From: Rickettsiales bacterium
GTDB lineage: Bacteria > Pseudomonadota > Alphaproteobacteria > Rickettsiales > UBA998
Reading direction: 5' to 3'
Assembly: GCA_028279475.1 (NCBI GenBank)
Contig: JANQNR010000004.1
Location: 124,001 to 188,000 of the forward strand
Length of the DNA stretch: 64,000 nucleotides
How positions within the stretch are numbered: position 1 is the first letter of the stretch; every line of letters begins with the position of its first letter. Position numbers and translations under genes: made by a program. Shown here in pieces: positions 10,657 through 20,612 of the stretch. The notes under the pieces are model-generated. The model worked only from the letters and a program-made list of their open reading frames with translations. It searched no databases and was not told where the DNA came from.

Positions 10657-11219
10657 TGGGAATTATGCCGGATCACTGGATACGCCAGCAGGCAACCGAA
10701 CATGGTATGATCGAACCGTACGTCGATAAGCTAACGCGTGACGGTGTGATATCTTATGGCGTCTCATCGTATGGGTATGATGCGCGTGTCTCCGACGAAT
10801 TCAAGATTTTTACTAATGTCGATTCGGCGGTGGTTGATCCAAAAAGCTTTGCCACCAATGGCTTTGTCGATCGCAAAACCGATATTTGTACCATTCCTCC
10901 TAACAGCTTCGTGTTGGCGCGTACCGTGGAATATTTCCGCATCCCGCGCGATGTGCTGGTCATTTGCGTGGGGAAATCCACTTATGCACGCTGCGGCATT
11001 ATTGTAAATGTGACGCCGCTGGAACCGGAATGGGAAGGGCATGTCACATTGGAATTTTCTAACACGACGCCGCTGCCGGCACGTATTTATGCCAATGAGG
11101 GTGCATGCCAATTCCTGTTTCTGAAAGCCGATAGCGTCTGCGAGACGTCGTATGGCGATCGTAAGGGCAAATACATGCACCAGCAGGGAGTCACTTTACC
11201 TGTTGTAGAGAAAGTATAA
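10656..11219 (+). CDS. dcd: dCTP deaminase
   Basis: [78 protein letters not shown] overlaps ribH stop (TAATG). Confidence 0.95.
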   Translation: MGIMPDHWIRQQATEHGMIEPYVDKLTRDGVISYGVSSYGYDARVSDEFKIFTNVDSAVVDPKSFATNGFVDRKTDICTIPPNSFVLARTVEYFRIPRDVLVICVGKSTYARCGIIVNVTPLEPEWEGHVTLEFSNTTPLPARIYANEGACQFLFLKADSVCETSYGDRKGKYMHQQGVTLPVVEKV

Positions 11220-11252
11220 TTGTTCTTCGTTTCAACAATAAAATAGTATAAA

Positions 11253-11525
11253 ATGTTGTATGAGTTTGAATATGATGTTGAGAAAAGCGCTGCGAATCAA
11301 GAGAAGCACGGTATAGATTTCGAAGCGGCTAAAGAAATATGGAATGATGAGTGCCGTCTGGAGATTCCTGCTATTTCAAGAGGGGAATCCAGATATGCAG
11401 TCATCGGAAGGCTGAATGGCAAGTTATGGATAGCATTTGTCACCTATCGACGCTCCGTTATTCGCATTATTTCCGTGAGACGGGCACGTAGAAAAGAGGC
11501 AGAATTATATGAATATCAAAAGTAG
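11253..11525 (+). CDS. brnT: BrnT-family toxin (DUF497)
   Basis: FEYDVEKSAANQEKHGIDFEAAKEIW...RYAVIGRLNGKLWIAFVTYRRSVIRIISVRRARRKEAELYE matches the BrnT pattern. Confidence 0.85.
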   Translation: MLYEFEYDVEKSAANQEKHGIDFEAAKEIWNDECRLEIPAISRGESRYAVIGRLNGKLWIAFVTYRRSVIRIISVRRARRKEAELYEYQK

Positions 11526-11748
11526 TGAAGAGTTGGATCGTATCTTTGATAATGGTAAGGAGGACATGTTACCTTATTTTGATACGGAACGTGCGCGACG
11601 CCCAGGATTGGAAATTCAACCGATGCAGTTTGAGTGTCCTTCCTGGATGGCGGAAGCGTTAGATGCGGAAGCCATGAGGCAAGGTGTATCACGACAATCA
11701 TTAATTCAGCAATGGTTGGCGGAAAAGTTGCCGCACGCTGATAAATAA
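11509..11748 (+). CDS. CopG/BrnA-type antitoxin partner
   Basis: IKSSEELDRIFDNGKEDMLPYFDTERARRPGLEIQPMQFECPSWMAEALDAEAMRQGVSRQSLIQQWLAEKL; overlaps the toxin gene by 17 nt. Confidence 0.82.
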   Translation: MNIKSSEELDRIFDNGKEDMLPYFDTERARRPGLEIQPMQFECPSWMAEALDAEAMRQGVSRQSLIQQWLAEKLPHADK

Positions 11749-11784
11749 TATAGCGCACTCATTGGCATTCGCTTATAACGTCTT

Positions 11785-13077
11785 ATGGACAAAATCCGTA
11801 TTAAAGGCGGGCAACCGCTCCATGGCGCTATTCGTATCAGCGGTGCCAAGAATGCAGCGCTGCCATTGATGTGTGCGTCGTTACTGACTGACAAGCCGCT
11901 CACCTTGCATAATATTCCCTATCTGGCGGATATTGTAACGATGGCGCGGCTGTTGATGCAGCATGGGGTTGAAATCCGGATGACCGACGCGTTGGAAAAG
12001 CAAGAGCTGGGGGGCATGACCCTGGGGCGTACGTTGGTCTTTGATGGATCGAATATCACTAGCCGCACAGCACCCTATGAGATTGTTAGAAAAATGCGCG
12101 CATCGGTACTGGTGCTGGGGCCATTGTTGGCGCGTTTTGGTGAGGCACGCGTATCACTGCCGGGTGGTTGTGCGATCGGCACTAGGCCTATTGATCTGCA
12201 TCTGAAAGCGCTAGAGCAGATGGGTGCAGAGATTGAGCTGGATCAGGGCTATGTAGTCGCCAAGGCTCCTAAAGGCTTACAAGGGGCGGAAATCTACTTT
12301 GACAAGGTATCCGTTGGCGCGACGGAAAACCTGCTAATGGCCGCATCGCTGGCGAATGGCACAACCGTGTTGAACAATGCTGCACGCGAACCGGAAGTCT
12401 GTGATCTGGCGCATTGTCTGGTGGCCATGGGGGCAAAGATTGAGGGTATTGGTACGGCGCGGCTAGAAATCCACGGACAATCAGCGCTCAATGCTGCATC
12501 GCATTCGGTCATTGCCGATCGTATTGAGGCAGGCACCTATCTGGCCTGCGTGGCCATTGCGGGGGGTGAGGTGCAGCTCAAATCTGCTCCCATTGAAGCG
12601 CTGAAGCCGGTATTGGAAAAATGCCGTGAGGCAGGGCTTGCATTAAATATAGAAGATAATGAGTTGACTGTGGTCAGTAATGGCACCGTTGAGCCAGTCG
12701 ATATTATCACTCAACCACATCCTGGCTTTCCAACTGATATGCAGGCGCAGTTCATGGCCATGATGCTGCTGACAGGGGGAACAGCGACTATCACCGAGAC
12801 GATTTTTGAGAATCGCTTTATGCATGTGCCGGAATTATTGCGTATGGGCGCTAACATTCATGTCAATGGCCGTTCCGCCATTATTAAAGGTGTGGATGCA
12901 TTGCATGGTGCCAATGTGATGGCGACTGATCTGCGAGCGTCTGTGTCCTTAGTAATCGCCGCGTTAGCAACGAATGATGAAACGGTATTGCACCGTATTT
13001 ATCATCTGGATCGTGGTTATGAAAACCTGGAGGCAAAACTAGCGGCGTGCGGTGCTGACATTCGCCGCATCTCCTGA
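11785..13077 (+). CDS. murA: UDP-N-acetylglucosamine 1-carboxyvinyltransferase
   Basis: [34 protein letters not shown]; catalytic region [23 protein letters not shown]. Confidence 0.97.
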   Translation: MDKIRIKGGQPLHGAIRISGAKNAALPLMCASLLTDKPLTLHNIPYLADIVTMARLLMQHGVEIRMTDALEKQELGGMTLGRTLVFDGSNITSRTAPYEIVRKMRASVLVLGPLLARFGEARVSLPGGCAIGTRPIDLHLKALEQMGAEIELDQGYVVAKAPKGLQGAEIYFDKVSVGATENLLMAASLANGTTVLNNAAREPEVCDLAHCLVAMGAKIEGIGTARLEIHGQSALNAASHSVIADRIEAGTYLACVAIAGGEVQLKSAPIEALKPVLEKCREAGLALNIEDNELTVVSNGTVEPVDIITQPHPGFPTDMQAQFMAMMLLTGGTATITETIFENRFMHVPELLRMGANIHVNGRSAIIKGVDALHGANVMATDLRASVSLVIAALATNDETVLHRIYHLDRGYENLEAKLAACGADIRRIS

Positions 13078-13145
13078 TGGACACATCTATATTTTCCATA
13101 ATATATATTATAGGATTATTTGATTGCGAAGTGGGGATCGTTATA

Positions 13146-13793
13146 TTAGCGATTGCGGCGCTTACTGTGACTCCCGATAAATTCGAACAGTTCGTCATCC
13201 AGCGTCAGGTTTAACTCGGCATTGCTTAGAGAAATGTTGGTTTCTTCGCCCTTGGCGTCTTTAAGCAGGATATTGCGTAATTTGTATGGTGTGGTTTCAA
13301 ATTCAAATGCCAATTCACCTTCGTCCGGGGTTTCTTTTTGTGTGATGCGAAGTGTTGCTGCTCCATCTTGCTCAAAGGCGTAAAGTATTTGAATCTTTGG
13401 ATCATTAAAGTCTACATGCTTCTTAGCTAGAAACCCCGCCAACGTATCCTGAATGGGAATGTCGCTCACCTGATCGAGTTCGTAGTCATAATAGCGCAGG
13501 ATCGTGCCACGCGAGAGCATAATGACGGGCACCGGCGGATCGTACTGCCAGCGCATCTTTCCCGGCCGCTCCAGATAGAGCGTGCCGCTGGCAAGTGCGC
13601 CATCCGGGGCGATCTGGGTAAAGCTGGCCTTGAGTGACTGCACCTCATTCAAATAGTCTTGCGCTTGCGCAACCACAGCGGCATCGACCTGCGGCGAACT
13701 CCCCTTCCCTTGCCATGGCAACCCATTATTGCTGCTTGCAGGCAGTGCAACCGTCATGCTCATGATCCATAGGACAAACAGCCATGGTTTCAT
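13146..13793 (-). CDS. lolA: Outer-membrane lipoprotein carrier protein LolA
   Basis: Signal peptide, AQDYLNEVQSLKASFTQIAPDGALASGTLYLERPGKMRWQYDPP. Confidence 0.9.
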   Translation of the reverse strand: MKPWLFVLWIMSMTVALPASSNNGLPWQGKGSSPQVDAAVVAQAQDYLNEVQSLKASFTQIAPDGALASGTLYLERPGKMRWQYDPPVPVIMLSRGTILRYYDYELDQVSDIPIQDTLAGFLAKKHVDFNDPKIQILYAFEQDGAATLRITQKETPDEGELAFEFETTPYKLRNILLKDAKGEETNISLSNAELNLTLDDELFEFIGSHSKRRNR

Positions 13794-13794
13794 G

Positions 13795-14406
13795 TCATAC
13801 CGCCAGTCTGGCCGTGAGCGCGGCGCCTAGCGTGCCGTCATCCAGATAATCCAGCTCCCCACCTATCGGGATGCCCTGCGCCAGCCGGGTAATGCGCAAC
13901 CGGCTGCTATCCAGCTGATCCATGATATAATGCGCCGTCATCTGGCCATCGGCGGTGGCATTGGTTGCTAGAATAATCTCATTCACGTGTGGAGCCGCAC
14001 TCCGCTCAATCAGCTTGGGAATCCCTAATTGCTCCGGCCCTACCCCATCCATGGCTGAGAGCACACCACCCAGTACATGATAGGTGCCACGAAACATCCC
14101 GGCGCGCTCCATCGCCCATAAATCCGCCAATTCTTCCACAACGCAAATCACGCTCGTATCACGAGTCTGATCCTCGCAGATATGACAGGGATTGATCACA
14201 TCCATGTTGCCGCAGGTGTCGCAGCGCTGAATGGATTCGGACAGTTCCGTCAATTGCTGAATTAACGGTTCCAATACTTTCTCCTTACGGCGGAGCAGAT
14301 GTAGCACAATACGACGCGCAGAGCGTGGCCCTAAGCCCGGAAGCTTTCCCACTGTGCTAATCAATTGGTCAATGGCTGATGGCGGTTTATTATGCCCTAT
14401 CTGCAT
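13795..14406 (-). CDS. recR: Recombination protein RecR
   Basis: KLPGLGPRSARRIVLHLLRRK, CDTCGNMDVINPCHICEDQ, YHVLGGVLSAMDGVGPEQLGIPKL. Confidence 0.96.
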   Translation of the reverse strand: MQIGHNKPPSAIDQLISTVGKLPGLGPRSARRIVLHLLRRKEKVLEPLIQQLTELSESIQRCDTCGNMDVINPCHICEDQTRDTSVICVVEELADLWAMERAGMFRGTYHVLGGVLSAMDGVGPEQLGIPKLIERSAAPHVNEIILATNATADGQMTAHYIMDQLDSSRLRITRLAQGIPIGGELDYLDDGTLGAALTARLAV

Positions 14407-14430
14407 GGTAATAGCATACCAGATTGCTTG

Positions 14431-14754
14431 CTAAAATGGCATTTTAAAATCAGCCGGCAGTCCCATCCCACCGGTTAACGCACCCATCTGATCTTGCGCG
14501 GCATTATCGGCTTTCTTCTTGGCATCATTGAAGGCGGCAACCATCAAATCTTCCAGAATGTCTTTTTCATCTACTTGCATCAGTGAGTCATCGATATTGA
14601 CGCGTAGCATCTCGCCTTTGCCACTCACGGCCACTTTCAGCATTCCGCCACCTGCTACGCCCTCATATTCCTGGTTGGCTAGCTCTTCCTGCATATCCAT
14701 CATTTTCTGCTGCATCTGCTGCGCCTGCTTCATCATTTTCTGAAGATTCATCAT
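14431..14754 (-). CDS. YbaB/EbfC nucleoid-associated protein
   Basis: NLQKMMKQAQQMQQKMMDMQEELANQEYEGVAGGGMLKVAVSGKGEM; recR-ybaB-dnaX order. Confidence 0.93.
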   Translation of the reverse strand: MMNLQKMMKQAQQMQQKMMDMQEELANQEYEGVAGGGMLKVAVSGKGEMLRVNIDDSLMQVDEKDILEDLMVAAFNDAKKKADNAAQDQMGALTGGMGLPADFKMPF

Positions 14755-14769
14755 TGTTTCCTGTCGTGG

Positions 14770-16488
14770 TTATGTGGTTGGTAATGTTTCAATCTCTACC
14801 ATAGTGGCATCGTCAAAGCATTCAAGGATGGAAGCGACTAACGGATGCGTGGACGCTTCTTTCATGCGTGCTTCGCGGTGTCGCTGCTCCTGTTGCGCCA
14901 GTGTTGTTGCTCCCTCTTCATCGGAACGTGTAATGCGCCAGGGCTGGCCAGTCTGACGTGTCAGGAACATTTTCAACTCACTCTGGGCATTTGTGGTAAG
15001 CGTTGACCCCTTCCCTATCACTAACTCACCTGGCACACAGAAGACCAGCTGAATGCCTTCACGCAGATGGTGCAGTAGGATTGCCTCGCGCTTTTCTTCA
15101 AGGAGCGCAACAATTTCTTCAAATGATGCAATGGCTTGCGCTGGGTTGTTGGCCACCAGTGTTAAATGCTCTGCGTTTGGCCGCGCAACATCATAGGCCA
15201 TTGTTTCCATCGTGGGAGCGACTGCCTGTGCTGGCGATGCCTGCGTTTGTAATGCCGGAGCGGGTGTCATCACAGGTGCTGACACGTTTGCAGGAGTAGC
15301 GGCTCCATTCGTCGGCGGTGATTGATGCAGGGCTTTGACCAGATCACCGGGATCGGGCAGATTGGCGGCGTAGCTGAAACGAATGAACAACATCTCGGCT
15401 GCGGCCAACGCATTCGGTGCGCGCTTCAACTCATCCAGCCCTTTCAGCAGAAGCTGCCATGCTTTGGTCACGGACGCAATGGTTAGTTTGCTCTTCATCG
15501 TTTGCAGCACATCACGTTCGTGATCCGAATAGGTGCGATCCATACGATAGTCTGGCATGACCAGCATACGGCTAAGGACATGCGCCGTCTGCATCATATC
15601 CTGCACCAAAGTCACCATATTGGCGCCATCCTGATGTTGCGCCTGAAGTAATTCCAGCGCGTCCTTACACTCCCCGGCAAATAAATGCTGCAACATGGTA
15701 TAGAGCCGGGTACGATCGACCAACCCCAGCACACCTCGCACCGTTTCAGCGCTAACCACGATGCCGCTATCCGAACCGGTTTCACTATGAGCAATGGCCT
15801 GATCCAGCAGTGAAAGCGCATCCCGCACCGAGCCTTCCGAAGCGATGGCAATCAGTTCCAGCGCCTCTGCATCTGCTTTCACCTGCTCTTTTTCGGCGAT
15901 GCTTTGCAGATGCTGCGTCATTTCTTCGGTTGTTAGGCGGCGTAGATCAAAGCGCTGGCAGCGTGACAGGATGGTCACCGGAATCTTGCGTATTTCCGTG
16001 GTCGCCAGCACGAAAATCACATGATCCGGCGGCTCTTCCAGTGTTTTCAATAGCGCGTTAAAGGCGCTGTTGGAAAGCATGTGCGCCTCGTCAATGATAT
16101 AGACCTTGTAGCGTCCGGAGGATGGTTTATAACGCGCTGATTCAATGATTTCGCGGACATCGCCAACACCGGTATGCGAGGCCGCGTCCATCTCCAGCAC
16201 ATCAACATGCCGGTCTTCGCGAATCTGGACACAATTGGCACAGACGCCGCATGGGGTAATAGTCGGGCGGTCGATACTCCCCTCTTCCCCGATGCAGTTC
16301 ATCGCTTTGGCGATAATGCGCGCTGTCGTCGTTTTGCCGATGCCTCGGATGCCGGTGAGCAGGAAGGCATGGGCAATACGCCCGGTTTCAAACGCATTGG
16401 TCAGGGTACGCACCAACACCTCCTGTCCGACCAGATCGTCAAAATTCTGTGGCCGGTAGGCTCGGGCTAATACGCGGTAATCACTCAT
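14770..16488 (-). CDS. dnaX: DNA polymerase III subunit gamma/tau
   Basis: YRVLARAYRPQNFDDLVGQE, HAFLLTGIRGIGKTTTARIIAKAMNC, VYIIDEAHMLSNSAFNALLKTLEEPP. Confidence 0.96.
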   Translation of the reverse strand: MSDYRVLARAYRPQNFDDLVGQEVLVRTLTNAFETGRIAHAFLLTGIRGIGKTTTARIIAKAMNCIGEEGSIDRPTITPCGVCANCVQIREDRHVDVLEMDAASHTGVGDVREIIESARYKPSSGRYKVYIIDEAHMLSNSAFNALLKTLEEPPDHVIFVLATTEIRKIPVTILSRCQRFDLRRLTTEEMTQHLQSIAEKEQVKADAEALELIAIASEGSVRDALSLLDQAIAHSETGSDSGIVVSAETVRGVLGLVDRTRLYTMLQHLFAGECKDALELLQAQHQDGANMVTLVQDMMQTAHVLSRMLVMPDYRMDRTYSDHERDVLQTMKSKLTIASVTKAWQLLLKGLDELKRAPNALAAAEMLFIRFSYAANLPDPGDLVKALHQSPPTNGAATPANVSAPVMTPAPALQTQASPAQAVAPTMETMAYDVARPNAEHLTLVANNPAQAIASFEEIVALLEEKREAILLHHLREGIQLVFCVPGELVIGKGSTLTTNAQSELKMFLTRQTGQPWRITRSDEEGATTLAQQEQRHREARMKEASTHPLVASILECFDDATMVEIETLPTT

Positions 16489-16603
16489 GGGACGTCACTG
16501 TAGAAGCCCCCTTCCCGCTTGTCCAGTGTTGTTGTGGTTGCGTTGAGGATAAGAACAGGGTAACAATGTGTATACAATGTCGTTTTTATGTATGGGTGTT
16601 CAT

Positions 16604-16789
16604 ATGGACAACCAACGTACTGGTATTTCTGGTGCTCCTTTCCGTTTTATATTATCTTATAATGAAGTAAGGGGGAGGTGGATATATATAGCAAATCCAA
16701 AGGGCAAATATAATCAAGAAACCGCAAGGCAAATAATAGATTATAGGAATTCTGAAGGTCTAAAGCCTGAAGACATCATCGACGAATAG
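16604..16789 (+). CDS. Hypothetical small protein (MDNQRTGISGAPFRFILSYNEVRGRWIYIANPKGKYNQETARQIIDYRNSEGLKPEDIIDE)
   Basis: ORF 16568..16789; internal ATG 16604 chosen. Stop codon merges into a strong terminator hairpin. Confidence 0.5.
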   Translation: MDNQRTGISGAPFRFILSYNEVRGRWIYIANPKGKYNQETARQIIDYRNSEGLKPEDIIDE

Positions 16790-16813
16790 CTGCTTTCGGG
16801 CAGCTTTTTTTTT
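16788..16813 (+). terminator. Rho-independent terminator
   Basis: agctgc-tttcgg-gcagct followed by an uninterrupted T run. Confidence 0.85.
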
Positions 16814-16861
16814 ATAGAAATCCCGCTTGAGCCGCTTCCTCTTATCTCCTATACTCCGCCC

Positions 16862-17158
16862 ATGCAGAAGGATTCCCGTATATTTGATGATGTTGCCCGT
16901 ATGATGTCGGGGGCTACGAATCTGGCGTTTGATATGAAGCGCGAGGTGGAAGCGATGGTCGCGCAGCAACTGGAAGCCATGCTGGGTAAAACATCACTGG
17001 TGACACGGGAAGAATTCGAAGCCGTGAAAGCCATGGCCGTGAAGGCGCGTGAAGAAAATGATGCGCTCAGAACCGAACTGGAAGCGTTCAAAAGCTCGAA
17101 AAAGACCGTTCCGTCTTCTAAAAAGCCAGCGACGAAGAAAACATCCCCCGACTCATAA
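16862..17158 (+). CDS. BMFP-domain / UbiK-like accessory protein
   Basis: IFDDVARMMSGATNLAFDMKREVEAMVAQQLEAMLGKTSLVTREEFEAVKAMAVKAREENDALRTELEAF. Confidence 0.75.
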   Translation: MQKDSRIFDDVARMMSGATNLAFDMKREVEAMVAQQLEAMLGKTSLVTREEFEAVKAMAVKAREENDALRTELEAFKSSKKTVPSSKKPATKKTSPDS

Positions 17159-17174
17159 GGTGCACATCCCTCCT

Positions 17175-18056
17175 ATGTCCCCACTTCCCTTTGATGATCG
17201 TGACGGCGAAATCTGGCTTGACGGAACGTTTGTTCCGTGGCGTGGTGCTCATGTCCATCTGCTAACGCATGGTTTGCATTATGCCAGTTCCGTGTTCGAG
17301 GGATTGCGTGTCTATAATGGCCGTATTTTCAAGTTGCAGGAACATTCCGAACGTTTGCATGCATCCGCACAAATGCTGGATATGGAGGTGCCCTATTCGG
17401 TGGATGCCATTAACAAAGCCTGTGAAGAAACAGTCAACCGCAATCAGGTGCAAAACGGCTATATCCGCCCGGTGGCCTGGTCAGGTAGTGAAATGATGGC
17501 CATTTCCGCGCAGCATAATACGGTACATGTCGCAGTTGCCGCTTGGGAATGGGGTAGCTATTTTGACCCGGCACTGAAAGAAAACGGTCTGAAATTGGTA
17601 ACTTCTACGTGGAAACGCCCCTCCCCTGAGACTGCGCCGTCTCATAGTAAAGCCGCCGGGTTGTATATGATCTGTTCCATGTCCAAACATGAAGCGGAGC
17701 GGCAAGGTTACCATGATGCACTAATGCTGGACTGGCGTGGCTATATCGCTGAAGCCACCGGCGCAAATATCTTTCTGGTAATGGAGAATGGAGAGATTCA
17801 TACCCCAACGCCCGACTGTTTTCTGGATGGCATTACGCGCCGTACGGTGATGGAACTGGCCAAACAGGCGGGCCATACAATCGTTGAACGTCATATAATG
17901 CCAGAAGAACTGGCTGATGCACGGGAGGTGTTTCTGACCGGCACGGCAGCAGAGGTAACGCCCGTCGGCTCTATTGATGGCTATCAATTTACTGTGGGTG
18001 ATGTCACCCGTCGCCTGATGCAGGATTATCTAGCACTGTGCAATAGTGCTGTTTAA
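17175..18056 (+). CDS. ilvE: Branched-chain amino acid aminotransferase
   Basis: GEIWLDGTFVPWRGAHVHLLTHGLHYASSVFEGLRVYNG; EATGANIFLV; start trimmed from ORF 17049. Confidence 0.93.
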   Translation: MSPLPFDDRDGEIWLDGTFVPWRGAHVHLLTHGLHYASSVFEGLRVYNGRIFKLQEHSERLHASAQMLDMEVPYSVDAINKACEETVNRNQVQNGYIRPVAWSGSEMMAISAQHNTVHVAVAAWEWGSYFDPALKENGLKLVTSTWKRPSPETAPSHSKAAGLYMICSMSKHEAERQGYHDALMLDWRGYIAEATGANIFLVMENGEIHTPTPDCFLDGITRRTVMELAKQAGHTIVERHIMPEELADAREVFLTGTAAEVTPVGSIDGYQFTVGDVTRRLMQDYLALCNSAV

Positions 18057-18062
18057 CGTATT

Positions 18063-18200
18063 TCAAAAATCCACGCATTTTCCATTATTTTCCCAGTCGC
18101 CATAGCGTGTAGGGTCTGGCCCGGTGCGCCCACCGATTTCTTCCTCGTTCGATACGAACGGTTCTTCTGATTCCGGGTTTACGGTATCTTCTTTTTCCAT
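18063..18200 (-). CDS. DUF1674 / SdhAF4-like small protein (45 aa), not in supplied ORF track
   Basis: Reverse-strand translation MEKEDTVNPESEEPFVSNEEEIGGRTGPDPTRYGDWENNGKCVDF*; GGRxGPDPTRYGDWExxGxCxDF is the DUF1674 signature. Confidence 0.88.
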   Translation of the reverse strand: MEKEDTVNPESEEPFVSNEEEIGGRTGPDPTRYGDWENNGKCVDF

Positions 18201-18220
18201 GAGCCTATATATACATGCTA

Positions 18221-19558
18221 ATGGCTAAAAAATCCAATCCCAAACTCTCTCAGGCATTGATTGCCCGCGCTGCTGCGCTGAACTGTCTCATGGCGGTTGT
18301 TCAAAAAGGACAGTCACTGGATAAGGCACTCCACCTGCATTGCCATGATGCATCACTCACCCCTCAGGATCGTGGTTTTTCCGAACATCTGGTGCGCTGT
18401 ACATTAAAACGGCGTTGGACGGTCATGCCTATACTTGCCAGTCACTTGAAACAACCCTTTAAAAAGCTCCCGGTCATTGCACAATGGCTCATTCTGATGG
18501 GAGCGGCGCAGTGCCGATACATGGACGTCCCTGCCTATGCCGCCGTGAATACCACGGTGGAGCTGGCAAAGCATCACCGCCTGCATGGCCTGAGTGGCAT
18601 GATGAATGCAGTGTTGAAGAAAGTAGCTGCTGAAAAAGATGCAGAAACCACGTCCACTGATCTGCTGCATTCCATGCCGGACTGGCTGACGCAGCGACTG
18701 ATCCAGGATTATAGGAAGGAGCAGGCATACCGCATCATTGCTGCCAGTATACAAGATGTTGATGCACTGGATATAACGCTGAAACCAGATATTTCATTGG
18801 ACGATTGGGCAAAGAAACTGAATGCGCATCCTATTGCCGGGCATGGTTTGCGCCTGGCTACCAATCGAAATATTCCCGAACTCCCGGGGTTCGAAGACGG
18901 TGCATGGTGGGTGCAAGACGCCGCCTCTGCACTTCCGATATATGGTATCCGGGGTAAGCTGCAAGGCAAGCGTGTGCTGGATGCCTGCGCTGCTCCCGGT
19001 GGAAAAACCATGCAGCTTTGCGCTTACGAGGCGGAAGTAACCGCGCTTGATCGATCAAAAAAACGCCTTGAACGATTGCAACAAAACCTCCAGCGTACCG
19101 GACTCAAGGCAAGTGTTGTTTGTGCTGACTTATTGGATTATCAGCCGGAAACACCCTTCGATATCGTGGTGCTGGATGCCCCCTGTTCTGCCACCGGCAC
19201 GTTGCGCCGTAACCCAGACATTCTCTATCATCGCAGCGCATCTGACATAGAGAACGTCATTGACCTTCAGCGCGCATTGATCCGGTGTGCTGCTGAATGG
19301 GTGGTTCCCGGCGGTCATCTGCTCTACTGCGTTTGTTCACTGTTCAAGGAAGAAGGTGAAGCGCATCTTTCGTTGTTGCAAGAGCTGGGGTTTAGTGCGC
19401 TTCCCGTTCCAGACTGGCAAGCGCTTGCTCCACTGCCCGTCTATGACACGTCGATCCCCTGTTATCGTAGCCTGCCACATTACCTGGCAGATGACGGTGG
19501 TATGGATGGTTTTTTTGCCCTATGGTGCCGAAAGGATGGAAAGGCCATGGAAAATTAA
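18221..19558 (+). CDS. rsmB: 16S rRNA (cytosine-C5)-methyltransferase RsmB-like
   Basis: NusB-like N-terminus plus VLDACAAPGGKTMQLC, VVLDAPCSATGTLRRNPDI, LLYCVCSLFKEEGE. Confidence 0.9.
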   Translation: MAKKSNPKLSQALIARAAALNCLMAVVQKGQSLDKALHLHCHDASLTPQDRGFSEHLVRCTLKRRWTVMPILASHLKQPFKKLPVIAQWLILMGAAQCRYMDVPAYAAVNTTVELAKHHRLHGLSGMMNAVLKKVAAEKDAETTSTDLLHSMPDWLTQRLIQDYRKEQAYRIIAASIQDVDALDITLKPDISLDDWAKKLNAHPIAGHGLRLATNRNIPELPGFEDGAWWVQDAASALPIYGIRGKLQGKRVLDACAAPGGKTMQLCAYEAEVTALDRSKKRLERLQQNLQRTGLKASVVCADLLDYQPETPFDIVVLDAPCSATGTLRRNPDILYHRSASDIENVIDLQRALIRCAAEWVVPGGHLLYCVCSLFKEEGEAHLSLLQELGFSALPVPDWQALAPLPVYDTSIPCYRSLPHYLADDGGMDGFFALWCRKDGKAMEN

Positions 19559-20612
19559 GGCAATTCTACTGGTTCTACTTTGCGGGCTTGTGGGAGGATG
19601 CGCGATGCTGGAAGAACAGCCGGTTCTGACACCTGTTACTTTTGATGCACTACCGGGATGGGAAGCGACATCCTTTGGCCATGCGCTGGAGGCGTTGCGT
19701 CATTCTTGTGATACACCACGCAAAATGGAGGTTGGCGCCTTTGGTCACCATGTCACATCTGGGCAATGGCAGAGTCTTTGTACACAGGCGCAGCAACCGG
19801 TCAAAGACGCAAAGGCGTTCTTTGAAGCGCATTTTACCCCGTACCATGTCACAACCACCTGGCGTGATACAGGGTTGCTGACTGGCTACTTTACCCCGAC
19901 ACTCTCTGGCAGCCTGACACCGTCGGAGCAATATATCACCCCCGTACTGGCACCACCTACAGACCCGACACTACGCACCCGCTACAGTCGCCGGGAGATT
20001 GAGAATGGTGCGCTATCCGGTAAAGAACTGGAAATCCTCTGGCTGGACGACCCGGTAGCGGCGTTCTTCCTCCATATTCAGGGATCGGGACTGGTGCAAC
20101 TGGAAAATGGCGGCATGAAGAAGCTGGTTTATGCCGGGAAAAATGAGTTTCCCTATACGCCGATTGGCCGGCAATTTGTTGAAGATGGGATCGTCGAACA
20201 GCAGGATATGTCGATGCAATGGCTGATTGAGTGGTTGCGTCGTCACCCGGAATCCGCTGCCGACGCGATGCAACGTAATGCGTCCTATATCTTCTTTGCC
20301 TTAGAAGAGGTTGAAGAAGAACCAATGGTCAACGGCGCAGAGGGCAGTCCCCTCACCCCTATGCATTCCATCGCGATTGATCCGGATTATATCGGCTATG
20401 GCACCGTGTGTTATCTGCACGCACCGGAGGAACAGATCGCCACATTGGCCGTGGCGCAGGACACCGGCAGCGCTATTAAGGGGATGATTCGTGCCGACTT
20501 GTATGTTGGTATGGGGGACGATGCGGCAACACTGGCAGGGCGACTCAAAGACCCGTTACAGTTTTATGTGCTGTTACCTAAACAAACGGAGCCTAGGGAA
20601 GAACAGCCATGA
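19536..20612 (+). CDS. mltA: Membrane-bound lytic murein transglycosylase A (lipoprotein)
   Basis: Lipobox LVGGCAM; GYFTPTLSGS, FFLHIQGSGLVQLENG, RNASYIFFALEE, AQDTGSAIKGMIRADLYVGMGDDA. Confidence 0.92.
   Translation: MERPWKIKAILLVLLCGLVGGCAMLEEQPVLTPVTFDALPGWEATSFGHALEALRHSCDTPRKMEVGAFGHHVTSGQWQSLCTQAQQPVKDAKAFFEAHFTPYHVTTTWRDTGLLTGYFTPTLSGSLTPSEQYITPVLAPPTDPTLRTRYSRREIENGALSGKELEILWLDDPVAAFFLHIQGSGLVQLENGGMKKLVYAGKNEFPYTPIGRQFVEDGIVEQQDMSMQWLIEWLRRHPESAADAMQRNASYIFFALEEVEEEPMVNGAEGSPLTPMHSIAIDPDYIGYGTVCYLHAPEEQIATLAVAQDTGSAIKGMIRADLYVGMGDDAATLAGRLKDPLQFYVLLPKQTEPREEQP

Noticed and set aside
13083-13125. AT-rich near-palindrome (ccataatatatattatagg) between murA and lolA
   Set aside because: Low-complexity AT run with short arms; plausible weak convergent terminator but not distinctive.
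19287-19535. N-terminal extension of the mltA ORF
   Set aside because: Overlaps rsmB; the lipoprotein signal peptide begins at 19536, so the extension is artefactual.
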